From an uncultured Muribaculaceae bacterium (GTDB lineage Bacteria > Bacteroidota > Bacteroidia > Bacteroidales > Muribaculaceae): a stretch of 40,208 nt of DNA. Positions 7,917 to 17,455 of the stretch are shown piece after piece; the first letter of the stretch is position 1; every line of letters begins with the position of its first letter. The stretch is from assembly GCA_947626355.1 (NCBI GenBank), contig CANQRV010000021.1:1-40208 (forward strand), in the 5' to 3' direction. Under the pieces are notes generated by a model that worked only from the letters and a program-made list of their open reading frames with translations, was not told the origin of the DNA and made no database searches. Both the position numbers and the translations under genes were made by a program.

Positions 7917-9434
7917 ATGAAGACGACACCCCACAGACCAATCAGCAAAGCCATACATAAATGGGCCGGACTCCTGATATCGATACTGATGCTGGTGTTC
8001 TGTATCTCGGGTGTGATTCTCAACCACAGGTCGCTCTTCACGACATGCTCTGTAAGCAGAAGCCTCCTCCCCTCCGAATACCACATAGAAAACTACAACA
8101 ACGGCATCATAAAAGGCACTCTACGCACCGCCAACGGCAAGTTGCTTGCCTTCGGCAACAGCGGCGTCTGGCTCACCGACTCCCTTTTTTCTTCCTTTGC
8201 CGACTACAATGCCGGGCTTCCCGAAGGCATCGACAGCAGAAACATCCGCAACATCACCGCCACCAATGACGGCACGCTATGGTGTGCCACCCAGTTCGGA
8301 GTCTACCGCCACAACGGAAAGGAATGGCACGAGATGAAGCTGCCGGGATGCCGGGAACGCGTAGCCGACATCACCCTTACGGGCGACAGCACATCGGTCG
8401 TGGTCTTGACCCGCTCAGCTGTCTATCCTCTCGCCCACAACGGTTTCAAGCGACTGGAGCTGCAGGCACCCGCCGGATATGAAAAGAACGTGAGCATGTA
8501 TAAGACCCTATGGATGCTGCACAGCGGCGAGCTCTTCGGATTGCCGGGCAGGCTTATCGTGGACTGCATCGCGGTGATCCTTGCCTTCCTGAGCATCACG
8601 GGCATAGCGCTCTTCATACTCCCCTACTCCCTGCGCACTACTATCAGGACAAACCTGAAAGCCACACTCGGCAGGACATTCAAGTGGAATTTCAGATGGC
8701 ACGACCGCATTGGCTACGCCACGATCATCCTGACCGTCATCGTGGCTTTCACCGGCATGTGTCTGCGTCCGCCGCTCATGATTCCATTCGTGATGCTGAA
8801 GACCACTCCCCTTGCCGCCACTACACTCGACTCCGACAACGCATGGCACGACAAGCTGCGGGCCATCAGATGGGACAGCGCCAACGCCCGCTGGCTGCTC
8901 TCCACCTCCGAAGGATTCTTCATCTCAGACAGGACATTCGAGGGCACACCCATGAAAGTGAAGCAAAAAAACGTGCCGCCCGTAAGCCCGATGGGAGTCA
9001 CGGTGTTCGAGCCCCGCACAGAGGGCAGTTGGCTAATCGGTTCGTTCAGCGGAATGTTCATATGGAATCCGGCCGACGACACACTGAAAGACTACTTCAC
9101 CGGCAAAGACCACGAGGCTCCGAAATCGATGCGCCCGATATCCGACCACTTAGTGGCGGGATACTCGAAAGACATCGCGGGACACGAAGTGACATTCGAC
9201 TACTCGAAAGGCGCCAGCATGAAGCTCCCGGCCTCGGATGAAATCGAGAGGCAGCCGATGTCGCTCTGGAACTTCGCACTCGAACTCCACGTAGGGCGCT
9301 GCTACACCCCGGTGCTCGGTCCGTTCTCCTCACTCTTCGTATTTCTTGCCGGAGCCATCACCATAACCGTGCTGCTGACTGGGCTGACACTGCACCGACG
9401 ACACCGGCCACATAACCAGAAACCAACACAATAA
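7917..9434 (+). CDS. PepSY-associated transmembrane protein, candidate haem/iron reductase-like component
   Basis: This 505-residue membrane protein heads the hmu operon. It has a first helix with a conserved 'HKWAGLLISILMLVFCISGV' start, a second region with LHSGEL followed by a long hydrophobic segment (DCIAVILAFLSITGIALFIL), then RWHDRIGYATIILTVIVAF, and a last helix after ELHVGRCY. This helix-histidine arrangement matches PepSY-TM proteins, several of which act as inner-membrane reductases for ferric siderophores using haem bound by those histidines (FoxB/FpvG-like, family knowledge). Between helices 1 and 2 and again between helices 3 and 4 lie beta-rich, propeller-like periplasmic segments ('DGTLWCATQFGVYRHNGKEW'; 'GSWLIGSFSGMFIWNPADD'). 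It is 4 bases upstream of the next gene. A reductase role on haem iron is inference. Confidence 0.8.
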   Translation: MKTTPHRPISKAIHKWAGLLISILMLVFCISGVILNHRSLFTTCSVSRSLLPSEYHIENYNNGIIKGTLRTANGKLLAFGNSGVWLTDSLFSSFADYNAGLPEGIDSRNIRNITATNDGTLWCATQFGVYRHNGKEWHEMKLPGCRERVADITLTGDSTSVVVLTRSAVYPLAHNGFKRLELQAPAGYEKNVSMYKTLWMLHSGELFGLPGRLIVDCIAVILAFLSITGIALFILPYSLRTTIRTNLKATLGRTFKWNFRWHDRIGYATIILTVIVAFTGMCLRPPLMIPFVMLKTTPLAATTLDSDNAWHDKLRAIRWDSANARWLLSTSEGFFISDRTFEGTPMKVKQKNVPPVSPMGVTVFEPRTEGSWLIGSFSGMFIWNPADDTLKDYFTGKDHEAPKSMRPISDHLVAGYSKDIAGHEVTFDYSKGASMKLPASDEIERQPMSLWNFALELHVGRCYTPVLGPFSSLFVFLAGAITITVLLTGLTLHRRHRPHNQKPTQ

Positions 9435-9438
9435 CATA

Positions 9439-9915
9439 ATGAAAAAAACAGCTACAATTCTCGCCATGCTGGCAATAAGCCTCGGCATGGCAGCCCCCCT
9501 CACGTCTTGTTCCGACAACGACGACAAGCCCGCCGCCCCCGCCGCCAAAAGCGTGGAAGGCACCTATAGCGGCGACATGAGCTGCACCGTAATGGGCAGT
9601 GAGTCAACCTTCGAGGGTATGACATTCACTGTCACGGCCACCGACGACGCCACCGTGAACGTCGCGATTCCCAGCTTCGGCAACCCGCCGATGCAGGTGC
9701 CGCAGGTGACGGTCGCCGGAGTAAAGGTGTCGGGCGAAGAGGGCTCCTACACACTGGCCTCAACGGAGTTTAACGGCACCACCGACGGAGGCAAGACCTA
9801 TTCGGGCACCCTTCAGGGATCGGCCGCCGACAAAGCCATAACCATAGAGTTCAGCCTCCAGTATGGCGCGATGCCCATGCCGATGATCTGCAAATTCACT
9901 TCCTCCACGAAATAA
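9439..9915 (+). CDS. Calycin-like lipoprotein in the HmuY position
   Basis: This is a 158-residue lipoprotein with a clear signal peptide (MKKTATILAMLAISLGMAA) and lipobox LTSC (Cys24), then an acidic linker (SDNDDKPAAPAA) and an all-beta domain of about 120 residues starting 'VEGTYSGDMSC'. This looks like the calycin-like lipocalin-type fold (PF13944 type) of Bacteroidetes. In other Bacteroidales hmu operons the gene before hmuR encodes the haemophore HmuY, which has a different family signature that I do not see here. Methionines are frequent (PPMQVP, GAMPMPMIC), which could suit haem or metal binding. The stop is 5 bases before hmuR. A haem-capturing role at the cell surface is inference from position. 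Confidence 0.72.
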   Translation: MKKTATILAMLAISLGMAAPLTSCSDNDDKPAAPAAKSVEGTYSGDMSCTVMGSESTFEGMTFTVTATDDATVNVAIPSFGNPPMQVPQVTVAGVKVSGEEGSYTLASTEFNGTTDGGKTYSGTLQGSAADKAITIEFSLQYGAMPMPMICKFTSSTK

Positions 9916-9920
9916 GCGCC

Positions 9921-11924
9921 ATGCGTGGAAATCTGAGACATTATCCCGCCGTCATCCTCTGGCTTCTGTCTCCGCTCACAGCCCTTGCCGGCAATGATGC
10001 CGGCAGGGGCCTCGACGGGACGGGGAGTCCCGCTGCCGGCGCCACAGACAGCATCGGCTACTATCTCGCGATGATGACGCCCGACGAGACGGAGCTGGGC
10101 GAGGTGGTGGTCACGGCCACACGCACCCCCAAGGCCCTCAAGGACGTGCCGGTAGTGACACGGATGATCACCTCGGATGAGATAGCGAAGGCCGACGCCA
10201 CCAATATCCAGGACCTCCTGACCGAGGAGCTGCCAGGCCTGGAGTTCGGATACGCCATGAACCAGGAGACCTCGCTCAACATGAGCGGCTTCGGAGGCAA
10301 CGCCGTCCTCTTCCTCGTAGACGGCGAGAGGCTGGCCGGCGAGACCATGGACAACGTGGACTACAACCGGCTCAACCTCGGCGACGTAGAACAGGTGGAG
10401 ATCGTGAAGGGGGCCTCGTCGGCGCTTTACGGAGCCAACGCCGTAGGGGGTGTGGTGAACCTCATCACCCGGGAACGCACCGAGCCCTGGCACGTGAACC
10501 TCAACACCCGCTACCGGAGTTTCGGCAACGAATGGCGCAGCGGCGGCGACATCAGCTTCAACAGCCACCAGTGGAATTCCAACACGTCGCTGCAATACAC
10601 CACATCACAGACGGTGAGACTCACCGACGCCTTCGACACCGAGTCGAAAATCCACAGCATATACGGCGGCAACACACTTAACATCAAGGAACGCCTCGTG
10701 TTCAGAGCCAGCGACAGGCTCCGGCTCATAGCCAGAGGAGGGTATTTCTCGAGGGTGAGCCACCGCGCCAACTACGACGACCACTACCACGACTACACCG
10801 GGGGCTTACGTGGGGTATGGAATATAGACGACAGCCAGAACCTCGAGATGTCGTACAGCTACGACCGTTATGACAAGAGCCGGTATGTAGGCGACGTGCG
10901 CACCCACGACCACGACTACAGCAACCGGCAACACATAGTCCACGCCCTGTACTCTAAGTTCTGGGGCAGCAACGGACTGACCGCGGGAGCCGACTACCTC
11001 CACGACTACCTCACCACATATCAGTTTACCGACAACGGCCATCACGCCCAGACATCGCTCGACGCCTTCGTGCAGTTTGACTACAACCCGCTGTCATGGC
11101 TCAACGTCATCGCCTCCGTGCGCGACGACTATTTCTCCGAGTCGGACCGCAACGCCGTCACCGCACGGCTGGCCACGATGTTCAAGCTCAGGCCCCTGTC
11201 GATCCGGGCATCTTATTCCGGAGGCTTCAGGGCACCGACCCTCAAGGAGATGTATATGAGTTTCGACATGGCGGGCATCCAGATGATCTACGGCAACCCC
11301 GACCTCAAGCCCGAGCGGAGCCATAACTTCAACGTGGCGCTGGAGCGTAACCGACAGGTGAGGGGATCGCGGATGGCCGGCTCCTACAGCGTGACGGCCT
11401 CCGGCTACTACAACTACTACGACAGCCGGATCACCACCACCGATTTCCCGGCCACCGGCGACCTCGAGGAAGGAGCCATCTACACCAATGAAGACGGCGT
11501 GAAGGTGATGGGGCTGGACATCACGGTCCGCTACCGCACGCTTTTCGGACTGGGAGCATCGGCGAGCTACAACTACCTCCATACGGCAGGGCACACCGTC
11601 GACTCGCAGTTCACACAGCCGCGGCCCCACTCCGCCACCTGGCGCATAGACTACACGCGGCAGATATGCCGTTCTTGGCAGCTATATGCCGCCATCTCCG
11701 GCCGATACCTCTCCAAGCCGGAAAGCCGTTACGAGACCGACGGCGCATACTCGCTGTGGAAGCTCACGCTCCAGCAGAAGCTATGGAAAGGGATAAACGT
11801 AAGCCTCATAATCGACAACCTCCTGAACTACAAGCCGAAAATATATTACTGGAACTCGGCTCCCACCAACGGGACGACATGGTCGGTGGGCGTCAGCCTC
11901 GACATCGATGAAATTTTCAACTAA
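9921..11924 (+). CDS. hmuR: TonB-dependent haem receptor HmuR
   Basis: This 667-residue outer-membrane receptor imports haem with energy from TonB. It has a signal peptide (to about residue 23), a TonB box and plug start (LGEVVVTATRT, 59-69), the plug 'VLFLVDGERLAGE' and 'IVKGASSALYGANAVGGVVN', and a 22-strand-type barrel ending in aromatic 'SLDIDEIFN'. The haem-receptor boxes FRAP (436-439) and NPDL (459-462) are present. Between them the segment reads LKEMYMSFDMAGIQMIYG, with four methionines and no histidine, whereas P. gingivalis HmuR has an important histidine in this stretch. Exposed loops are His-rich (YDDHYHDY, about 285-292; THDHDY, about 328-333). Its position directly before hmuS fixes the annotation. 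Confidence 0.9.
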   Translation: MRGNLRHYPAVILWLLSPLTALAGNDAGRGLDGTGSPAAGATDSIGYYLAMMTPDETELGEVVVTATRTPKALKDVPVVTRMITSDEIAKADATNIQDLLTEELPGLEFGYAMNQETSLNMSGFGGNAVLFLVDGERLAGETMDNVDYNRLNLGDVEQVEIVKGASSALYGANAVGGVVNLITRERTEPWHVNLNTRYRSFGNEWRSGGDISFNSHQWNSNTSLQYTTSQTVRLTDAFDTESKIHSIYGGNTLNIKERLVFRASDRLRLIARGGYFSRVSHRANYDDHYHDYTGGLRGVWNIDDSQNLEMSYSYDRYDKSRYVGDVRTHDHDYSNRQHIVHALYSKFWGSNGLTAGADYLHDYLTTYQFTDNGHHAQTSLDAFVQFDYNPLSWLNVIASVRDDYFSESDRNAVTARLATMFKLRPLSIRASYSGGFRAPTLKEMYMSFDMAGIQMIYGNPDLKPERSHNFNVALERNRQVRGSRMAGSYSVTASGYYNYYDSRITTTDFPATGDLEEGAIYTNEDGVKVMGLDITVRYRTLFGLGASASYNYLHTAGHTVDSQFTQPRPHSATWRIDYTRQICRSWQLYAAISGRYLSKPESRYETDGAYSLWKLTLQQKLWKGINVSLIIDNLLNYKPKIYYWNSAPTNGTTWSVGVSLDIDEIFN

Positions 11925-11928
11925 ACGG

Positions 11929-14900
11929 ATGAGAAAGAAGAAGAAAATAATACTTGACATAATAGCCGGCGCCGTCACCATCGGGGCCGGCGCTCTCCTG
12001 TGGAACAGGTGGGCCTCGACCACCGACATAGCGTTTGTCAACTATCAGGCCATCACTCTCGGACAGATCTCCAGAGCCAACGACAACTCCTTCATCAAGA
12101 TACACGAGCTGAGTGTCGACGACATCGACAAGGCCGGAAAATACGATATGGTGATGGTCAACGGCATGGGCTTGCGCATCACCGACGAGCAGCGCGAGCA
12201 GCTGACCTCCGCCGCCGAAAGCGGCACGCCGGTGATCACCACAGCCGCCACCAATCCTCAAAACCAGATCACCTCGGTGGATTCGATCGATGACGCGTTT
12301 CTGAGACAGTATCTCACAGGCGGACGCGCCAACTACCGCAACATGCTCGAATACGTCAGGAAATTCATCGACGGCAAAAAGCTCTGGTCACACCTTCCCG
12401 GCGACCCGACACTCAGCGCCACCTCTCTTCTCTACTACCCTTCCGACACCGAGGAGCTCGGCTTCCAGTCGGTGAGGGAATACGAAGGATGGCTGAAGAG
12501 AAACGGCAAATGGAAAGAGGGCGCACCGCGGATCATCCTCACCGGGCAGATGGGTGTAGCCGACAGTCTTGTAGCCAAGCTCGAGAAGAGCGGCAACATG
12601 GTGTATCCCGTCAGCGTGATCCAGCCGTTCATAGCCTACGGCCACGCCGACTCGATAAAATGCAGGGCACTGATCAATATGGCCCACGGACGCATGGGCG
12701 ACGAGGTGACGGCATGGCTGGAGACCCATGACATTCCCCTCTTCGCGCCCGTCAACGCCAACCGCGACTACAACGAGTGGATGGACGACAAGATGGGGAT
12801 GAGCGGAGGCTTCATGTCGCAAAGCATAGTGACCCCTGAGATCGACGGCGCCATACGCCCCTTCACGCTCTTCGCACATTTCAAGGGCTCCGACGGGCTG
12901 CCCCATGTGGAGGCCATACCGGGACGCGTGGATGAATTCGTGGCTACCGTCGACAACTACATCTCGCTGGGACATAAAGCCAATAAAGACAAGAAGCTGG
13001 CCATCTTCTACTTCAAGGGGCCCGGACAGAGCGCACTGGTGGCCGAGGGAATGGAAGTGGCGCCGTCGCTCTACAACCTGCTGAAACGCCTGAAAGAGGA
13101 GGGCTACACTGTGGAGGGCCTCCCTGCCGACGCGGCTGCCTTCGAGCGTCTGATATCCGAGAACGGACGGATCTTCAACGACTACGCAGCGGGGACACAG
13201 GCCGACTTCGTGGCCCACAACCATCCACAGACCGTAAGCAAAAAGGAATATGACGACTGGTGCGGAAAGTCTTTCTCAGATGAGATGCGCGGAGAGATCG
13301 ACGCGCTCGACGGTCCATTCCCCGGACACGGACTGAACGACGGGAAAGGAAACGCGGCCGTGGCCCGCATAAGGCTCGGCAATGTGGTGCTGATACCTCA
13401 GCCGGCAGCGGGTCTCGGCGACGACGACTTCAAGATAGTGCACGGCACAGACGCCGCGCCACCGCATAATTATGTAGCGGCCTATCTGTGGGCGCGCCAC
13501 GGATTCGGAGCCGACGCGCTGCTGCATTTCGGCGCCCACGGCTCGCTGGAGTTCACACCGCGCAAGCAGGCGGCTCTCGGAAGCCGTGACTGGCCCGACC
13601 GTCTCGTAGGGCCCCTCCCCCACTTCTATGTCTACTCCACATCCAATGTGGGAGAGGCGATGATCGCCAAGCGACGCAGCTATGCCGGAATCGTCAACTA
13701 CCTCACGCCACCGTTTATGGAAAGCAACGTAAGGGGAATTTATAAGAACCTCTCCGACGCCGTGGCCGACTACAACAGGGCGAAGACAGGCGCCGACTCG
13801 CTGAAGGCAGGCCGCCTCGTGAGGAAATACACCCTTGAGCTCGGCATACACCGCGAGCTGAGGATCGACAGCACACGGCAGTTCTCACCCGACGACATAG
13901 CCCGTATCGAGGGCTTCGCCGAGGAGCTCGCCAACGAGAAGATCACCGGCGCGCTCTACGTGATGGGAGTGCCCTATTCAGACGCACATATCCGCCAGAC
14001 AGTGGAGGCTATGGCCGTGGATCCACTGGCCTACAACCTGCAGAAACTACGTGGCGGCGACATACGCTTCTGGCGCGAGAAGGCACGGGAGTTCGTGAGG
14101 AATCCGCGCCCGGTGGACGACGCCTATATCCTCTCGGTGGCGGGCCTCACGCAGGCGCAGCTCGACAGCGCCCGCAAGACGGCGAAAGCCATCGAAGGCT
14201 CGCGCGGCATGCTCTCACGCATGATGGTGATGGGGTCGATGATGCCGGCGAAAAGCGAGAAGCCGTTGAAAATCTCGGAGCGTAAGCAGCCTAAGACCCG
14301 TCACGCCATGATTCCGGGAATGTCGCCGGAGAAGGCCATCGAAATGGCGAGAAAGATGGGGGCCGACGATGCCGCCATCGAGAAGATGAAGGCCGCCATG
14401 GTGCGCAAGAGCGTCACACCCAAGGGGCCTAAGGCCGCAGGCCATCCCGGCATGAAGAAAAGGGATCTGTCGAAAGAGGAGATTGAATTCTCGATGGCCG
14501 TGATGGAAGTGGAGCGTGCGCTGAGAAACATCGGCGCCTACCGCAATGCGCTTCTGGAAAGCCCCGGCAGAGAGCTGACCTCGATAGTCAACGCCCTCAA
14601 CGGAGGGTTCATTGCCCCGACCTCCGGCGGCGACCCGGTGCTGAACCCCGACATACTGCCCACAGGCCGCAACATGTTTGCTGTAAACGCTGAGGAGACC
14701 CCATCGGCCGTGGCATGGGAGAAAGGGAAAGACCTCGCCGAGGCCACCATCAGGATGTATCGCAAGGCCCACGGCGACTCGATACCGAGAAAGGTAAGCT
14801 ACACGCTCTGGAGCAGCGAGTTCATAGAGACGGAGGGGGCCACGATAGCTCAGGTGCTCTATATGCTCGGCATGGAGCCTGTGAGGGATCCGTTCGGGCG

Positions 14901-16158
14901 CGTCACCGACCTGCGTCTCATACCCTCAGAAGAGCTTGGAAGGCCGCGCATCGACGTGGTGGTGCAGACCTCCGGGCAGCTCCGCGACCTTGCCGCCTCG
15001 CGCCTCTTCCTCATCGGCCGGGCGGTGAAGATGGCAGCGGAGGCCAGGGATGACGTCTACCCCAACTTCGTGTCGCAGGGCGTGACGGAATCGGAGAAGC
15101 ATCTGGTCGACAAAGGGGTGTCGCCCAAAGAAGCCCGCGAGCTCTCCACCTCCAGAGTGTTCGGAGGAGTCAACGGCAACTACGGCAGCGGCATACAGAG
15201 CATGGTGGAGGCAGGCGACCGCTGGGAAGACTCCGGGGAAATCGCCTCGACATATATCGCCAACATGGGAGCGAGCTACGACAGCGAGGAGCAGTGGGAG
15301 CAGATGCGCGAATACGCCTTCGAGGCTGCGCTGACTCAGACCGACGTGGTGGTGCAGCCCCGGCAGAGCAATACGTGGGGAGCGCTGAGCCTCGACCATG
15401 TGTATGAGTTCATGGGAGGGATGAACCTCGCCGTCAGGGAAGTGACCGGCAAGGAGCCCGACGCATATCTCAGCGACTACCGCAACCGCAACAACGTGAG
15501 GATGCAGGAGGTGAAGGAGGCGATCGGCGTGGAGAGCCGCACCACCATACTCAATCCCGAATACATAAAGGAGAAGATGAAGGGAGGAGCCGGCGACGCC
15601 GCCGTTATCGCGGAAACCATCACCAATACCTACGGATGGAATGTGATGAAGCCCGACGCCATCGACAACGAGCTCTGGAACGACATCTACGACACCTATA
15701 TCGCCGACAGGCACAACCTTGGCGTGAAGGAGCACTTCGAGAAAGCAAATCCTGCGGCAATCGAGGAGATGACGGCCGTGATGCTGGAATCAGCCCGCAA
15801 AGGTCTCTGGAAAGCCACACCCGGGCAGGTGGCCGCGCTGGCACGGATGCACACGGAAGTCGTGGAGCGACATGGAGCGGCCTGCACAGGCTTCGTATGC
15901 GACAACGCCAAGCTCCGCGACTACATCGCCTCGAAGGCACCTGCCGCCTCGGCAGCGGGTTATAAGGCCGCAGTGGCCGAGGCGAGAGCCGAGAACGTGG
16001 CGCAGGGCGACGGAAAAGTGATGAAGAAGGAGTCGCTGAATCAGACTGAATCGGTCACCAACCGGGTCAACGGCGTCATCGTGGCCGCGATCGCCGCGGT
16101 TGCCGTGGCAGGGCTGGTGGTGCTGATACGCCGTCGCCGTAAAAACAGGGAAGAGTGA
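11929..16158 (+). CDS. hmuS: CobN-like membrane-anchored haem dechelatase HmuS
   Basis: This is a very large (about 1,409 residues) CobN/magnesium-chelatase-H-like protein. The core signature is 'HFGAHGSLEFTPRKQAALG' at about 533-551, with 'GVNGNYGSGIQSMVEAG' and 'WGALSLDHVYEFMGGMN' later. Unlike cytoplasmic CobN it has an N-terminal membrane helix right after MRKKKKI and a C-terminal one (VIVAAIAAVAVAGLVVLIRR), so its body should lie outside the cytoplasm. HmuS of Bacteroides has been reported to remove iron from haem without oxygen, giving free porphyrin. The region coded by 14205-14505 is a Met/Lys/Pro-rich insert. The start at 11929 falls just after the hmuR stop; an alternative ATG at 11908 would overlap hmuR by 17 bases. 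No CobS/CobT or ChlI/ChlD partners are nearby, arguing against B12 synthesis. Confidence 0.9.
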   Translation: MRKKKKIILDIIAGAVTIGAGALLWNRWASTTDIAFVNYQAITLGQISRANDNSFIKIHELSVDDIDKAGKYDMVMVNGMGLRITDEQREQLTSAAESGTPVITTAATNPQNQITSVDSIDDAFLRQYLTGGRANYRNMLEYVRKFIDGKKLWSHLPGDPTLSATSLLYYPSDTEELGFQSVREYEGWLKRNGKWKEGAPRIILTGQMGVADSLVAKLEKSGNMVYPVSVIQPFIAYGHADSIKCRALINMAHGRMGDEVTAWLETHDIPLFAPVNANRDYNEWMDDKMGMSGGFMSQSIVTPEIDGAIRPFTLFAHFKGSDGLPHVEAIPGRVDEFVATVDNYISLGHKANKDKKLAIFYFKGPGQSALVAEGMEVAPSLYNLLKRLKEEGYTVEGLPADAAAFERLISENGRIFNDYAAGTQADFVAHNHPQTVSKKEYDDWCGKSFSDEMRGEIDALDGPFPGHGLNDGKGNAAVARIRLGNVVLIPQPAAGLGDDDFKIVHGTDAAPPHNYVAAYLWARHGFGADALLHFGAHGSLEFTPRKQAALGSRDWPDRLVGPLPHFYVYSTSNVGEAMIAKRRSYAGIVNYLTPPFMESNVRGIYKNLSDAVADYNRAKTGADSLKAGRLVRKYTLELGIHRELRIDSTRQFSPDDIARIEGFAEELANEKITGALYVMGVPYSDAHIRQTVEAMAVDPLAYNLQKLRGGDIRFWREKAREFVRNPRPVDDAYILSVAGLTQAQLDSARKTAKAIEGSRGMLSRMMVMGSMMPAKSEKPLKISERKQPKTRHAMIPGMSPEKAIEMARKMGADDAAIEKMKAAMVRKSVTPKGPKAAGHPGMKKRDLSKEEIEFSMAVMEVERALRNIGAYRNALLESPGRELTSIVNALNGGFIAPTSGGDPVLNPDILPTGRNMFAVNAEETPSAVAWEKGKDLAEATIRMYRKAHGDSIPRKVSYTLWSSEFIETEGATIAQVLYMLGMEPVRDPFGRVTDLRLIPSEELGRPRIDVVVQTSGQLRDLAASRLFLIGRAVKMAAEARDDVYPNFVSQGVTESEKHLVDKGVSPKEARELSTSRVFGGVNGNYGSGIQSMVEAGDRWEDSGEIASTYIANMGASYDSEEQWEQMREYAFEAALTQTDVVVQPRQSNTWGALSLDHVYEFMGGMNLAVREVTGKEPDAYLSDYRNRNNVRMQEVKEAIGVESRTTILNPEYIKEKMKGGAGDAAVIAETITNTYGWNVMKPDAIDNELWNDIYDTYIADRHNLGVKEHFEKANPAAIEEMTAVMLESARKGLWKATPGQVAALARMHTEVVERHGAACTGFVCDNAKLRDYIASKAPAASAAGYKAAVAEARAENVAQGDGKVMKKESLNQTESVTNRVNGVIVAAIAAVAVAGLVVLIRRRRKNREE

Positions 16159-16853
16159 TGGAGATAGTGGTAATCGTGATAATGATGATGGTGGGCGTGA
16201 GCTTCATGCTGAAGCTGAGTTGCCATGGATGGGCGGGGCGCCTCGTCCTCGCCCTTCTGGCAGCGGCCTTCATCATCCTGACCTACGACGCGGCCGCGTC
16301 GCAGTCGAAGACGCAGATCAAGGAATGGCTCGGAGAGCCGGAGCTGATGCTCGACATGTCGGTGCTGCTCACGATAGACGTGGCATTTCAGATATGCTAC
16401 TGTGTGCTGGGCGCCCGCGCGCTCCACGACACACTCCCGAAGACACAGGCCATGCTGCTGCAGGTCACCCTCTGGGTGCCCGGGCTGCTGGTCTTCCCCA
16501 CCCTCTTCGCGATGCTCACCATGCTGATCTTCACCTTCACGGGCACCGATTTCGCCGCGATCGCATGGGGGCTGGCCGGAATCACACTTGTCGGGATGCC
16601 ACTGGGAGCGGCGCTGACGAAATTGCTGATTCCGGAGCCGGAGATCCGTCTTGAGATGATCTTCATGGTCAACCTCCTCATCGCGGCGCTCGGCATCGTG
16701 GCCACCGTGAACGGACGTACGGCGGCGGCCGGCACCTCCGAGGTGGAATGGGGTGCACTCGCTGGCATCGTGATTATCCTGCTGGCCGGACTCGGCGCCG
16801 GCCTGGTTCTCAACCGATATCTGACACAAAAGAAAATAACAAAACTGAAATGA
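16158..16853 (+). CDS. hmuT: Hmu integral membrane protein HmuT (DUF2162-like)
   Basis: This is a polytopic membrane protein of 231 residues, almost entirely hydrophobic segments with short loops: IVVIVIMMMVGVSFML at the start, LVLALLAAAFIILTY, 'MLLQVTLWVPGLLVFPTLFA', 'AIAWGLAGITLVGMPLGAAL', 'MIFMVNLLIAALGIVATVNG' and 'GIVIILLAGLGAGLVLNRYL'. Its length, topology and position between the CobN-like gene and a MotA/TolQ/ExbB-like gene match the DUF2162 putative transporter of hmu and related clusters. The ATG at 16158 shares its A with the hmuS stop (TGATG), so translation is coupled; an alternative GTG lies one codon earlier. It probably forms an inner-membrane complex with HmuU and HmuV around HmuS. 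Substrate (iron, porphyrin or haem) is not known. Confidence 0.8.
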   Translation: MEIVVIVIMMMVGVSFMLKLSCHGWAGRLVLALLAAAFIILTYDAAASQSKTQIKEWLGEPELMLDMSVLLTIDVAFQICYCVLGARALHDTLPKTQAMLLQVTLWVPGLLVFPTLFAMLTMLIFTFTGTDFAAIAWGLAGITLVGMPLGAALTKLLIPEPEIRLEMIFMVNLLIAALGIVATVNGRTAAAGTSEVEWGALAGIVIILLAGLGAGLVLNRYLTQKKITKLK

Positions 16854-17455
16854 ACGTAATTTCCAACATCCTCTACTGGATATCGACCGGCCTGCTCGTG
16901 CCGGTGATAGTGTTGCTTATCTTTTTCTTCATCCGGGCCATCATCCTGATCGGCACGTTTTTCGGGCAGTATCTCAACGAGAAGAAGACCGTCGCTCCGC
17001 TCTACGACAAGGTGGAGAAGCTTACGCCCGACGGAGTCGAAGACTTCTATGAGTCGCTGCCTGCAAAGAGCCGGTCAGTGGCCGGAAGCTACGTGAGGAA
17101 GCTCATCGAGGAGCGCGACAATGCCCCGAAGGTCGAGCTCCTGCTGGCTGAATACGAGCTGGAAGCCGACAAAAACATCGCCACCTCGAAAGTGCTGACG
17201 AAGATGGGTCCGATCCTGGGACTGATGGGCACTCTGATACCGATGGGACCGGCGCTCGTAGGTCTCGCCTCCGGCGACATAGCGTCGATGGCCTACAACA
17301 TGCAGGTGGCGTTTGCCACCACGGTGGTGGGGCTGGTGGTCAGCGCCATCGGCTTCCTGACGCAGCAGGTGAAGGAGCGATGGAGCGTCAAGGGGCTGAC
17401 GGCCCTTGAATATCTGGCGGATGTAGTGAAACAATCGAACACAACCAACGCATGA
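16850..17455 (+). CDS. hmuU: Hmu MotA/TolQ/ExbB-type proton channel protein HmuU
   Basis: This 201-residue protein has the three-helix ExbB/TolQ layout: an N-terminal helix (LLVPVIVLLIFFFIRAIILI), a cytoplasmic stretch with 'YESLPAKSRSVAGSYVRKLI', then the paired conserved helices 'KMGPILGLMGTLIPMGPALV' and 'MQVAFATTVVGLVVSAIGF'. The 'GPxLGLxGTLxPxGPAL' pattern is the family signature. Such proteins conduct protons to energise an envelope partner. Its ATG overlaps the hmuT stop (ATGA), and its own stop overlaps hmuV in the same way, indicating a tightly coupled complex. By analogy it may power HmuS or the receptor; a dedicated ExbD is absent, and HmuV may take that place, which is inference. 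Confidence 0.85.
   Translation: MNVISNILYWISTGLLVPVIVLLIFFFIRAIILIGTFFGQYLNEKKTVAPLYDKVEKLTPDGVEDFYESLPAKSRSVAGSYVRKLIEERDNAPKVELLLAEYELEADKNIATSKVLTKMGPILGLMGTLIPMGPALVGLASGDIASMAYNMQVAFATTVVGLVVSAIGFLTQQVKERWSVKGLTALEYLADVVKQSNTTNA

Noticed and set aside
11929-16158. Annotation as CobN cobaltochelatase of vitamin B12 synthesis.
   Set aside because: Membrane helices at both ends, position after hmuR, and lack of CobS/CobT or ChlI/ChlD partners favour HmuS.
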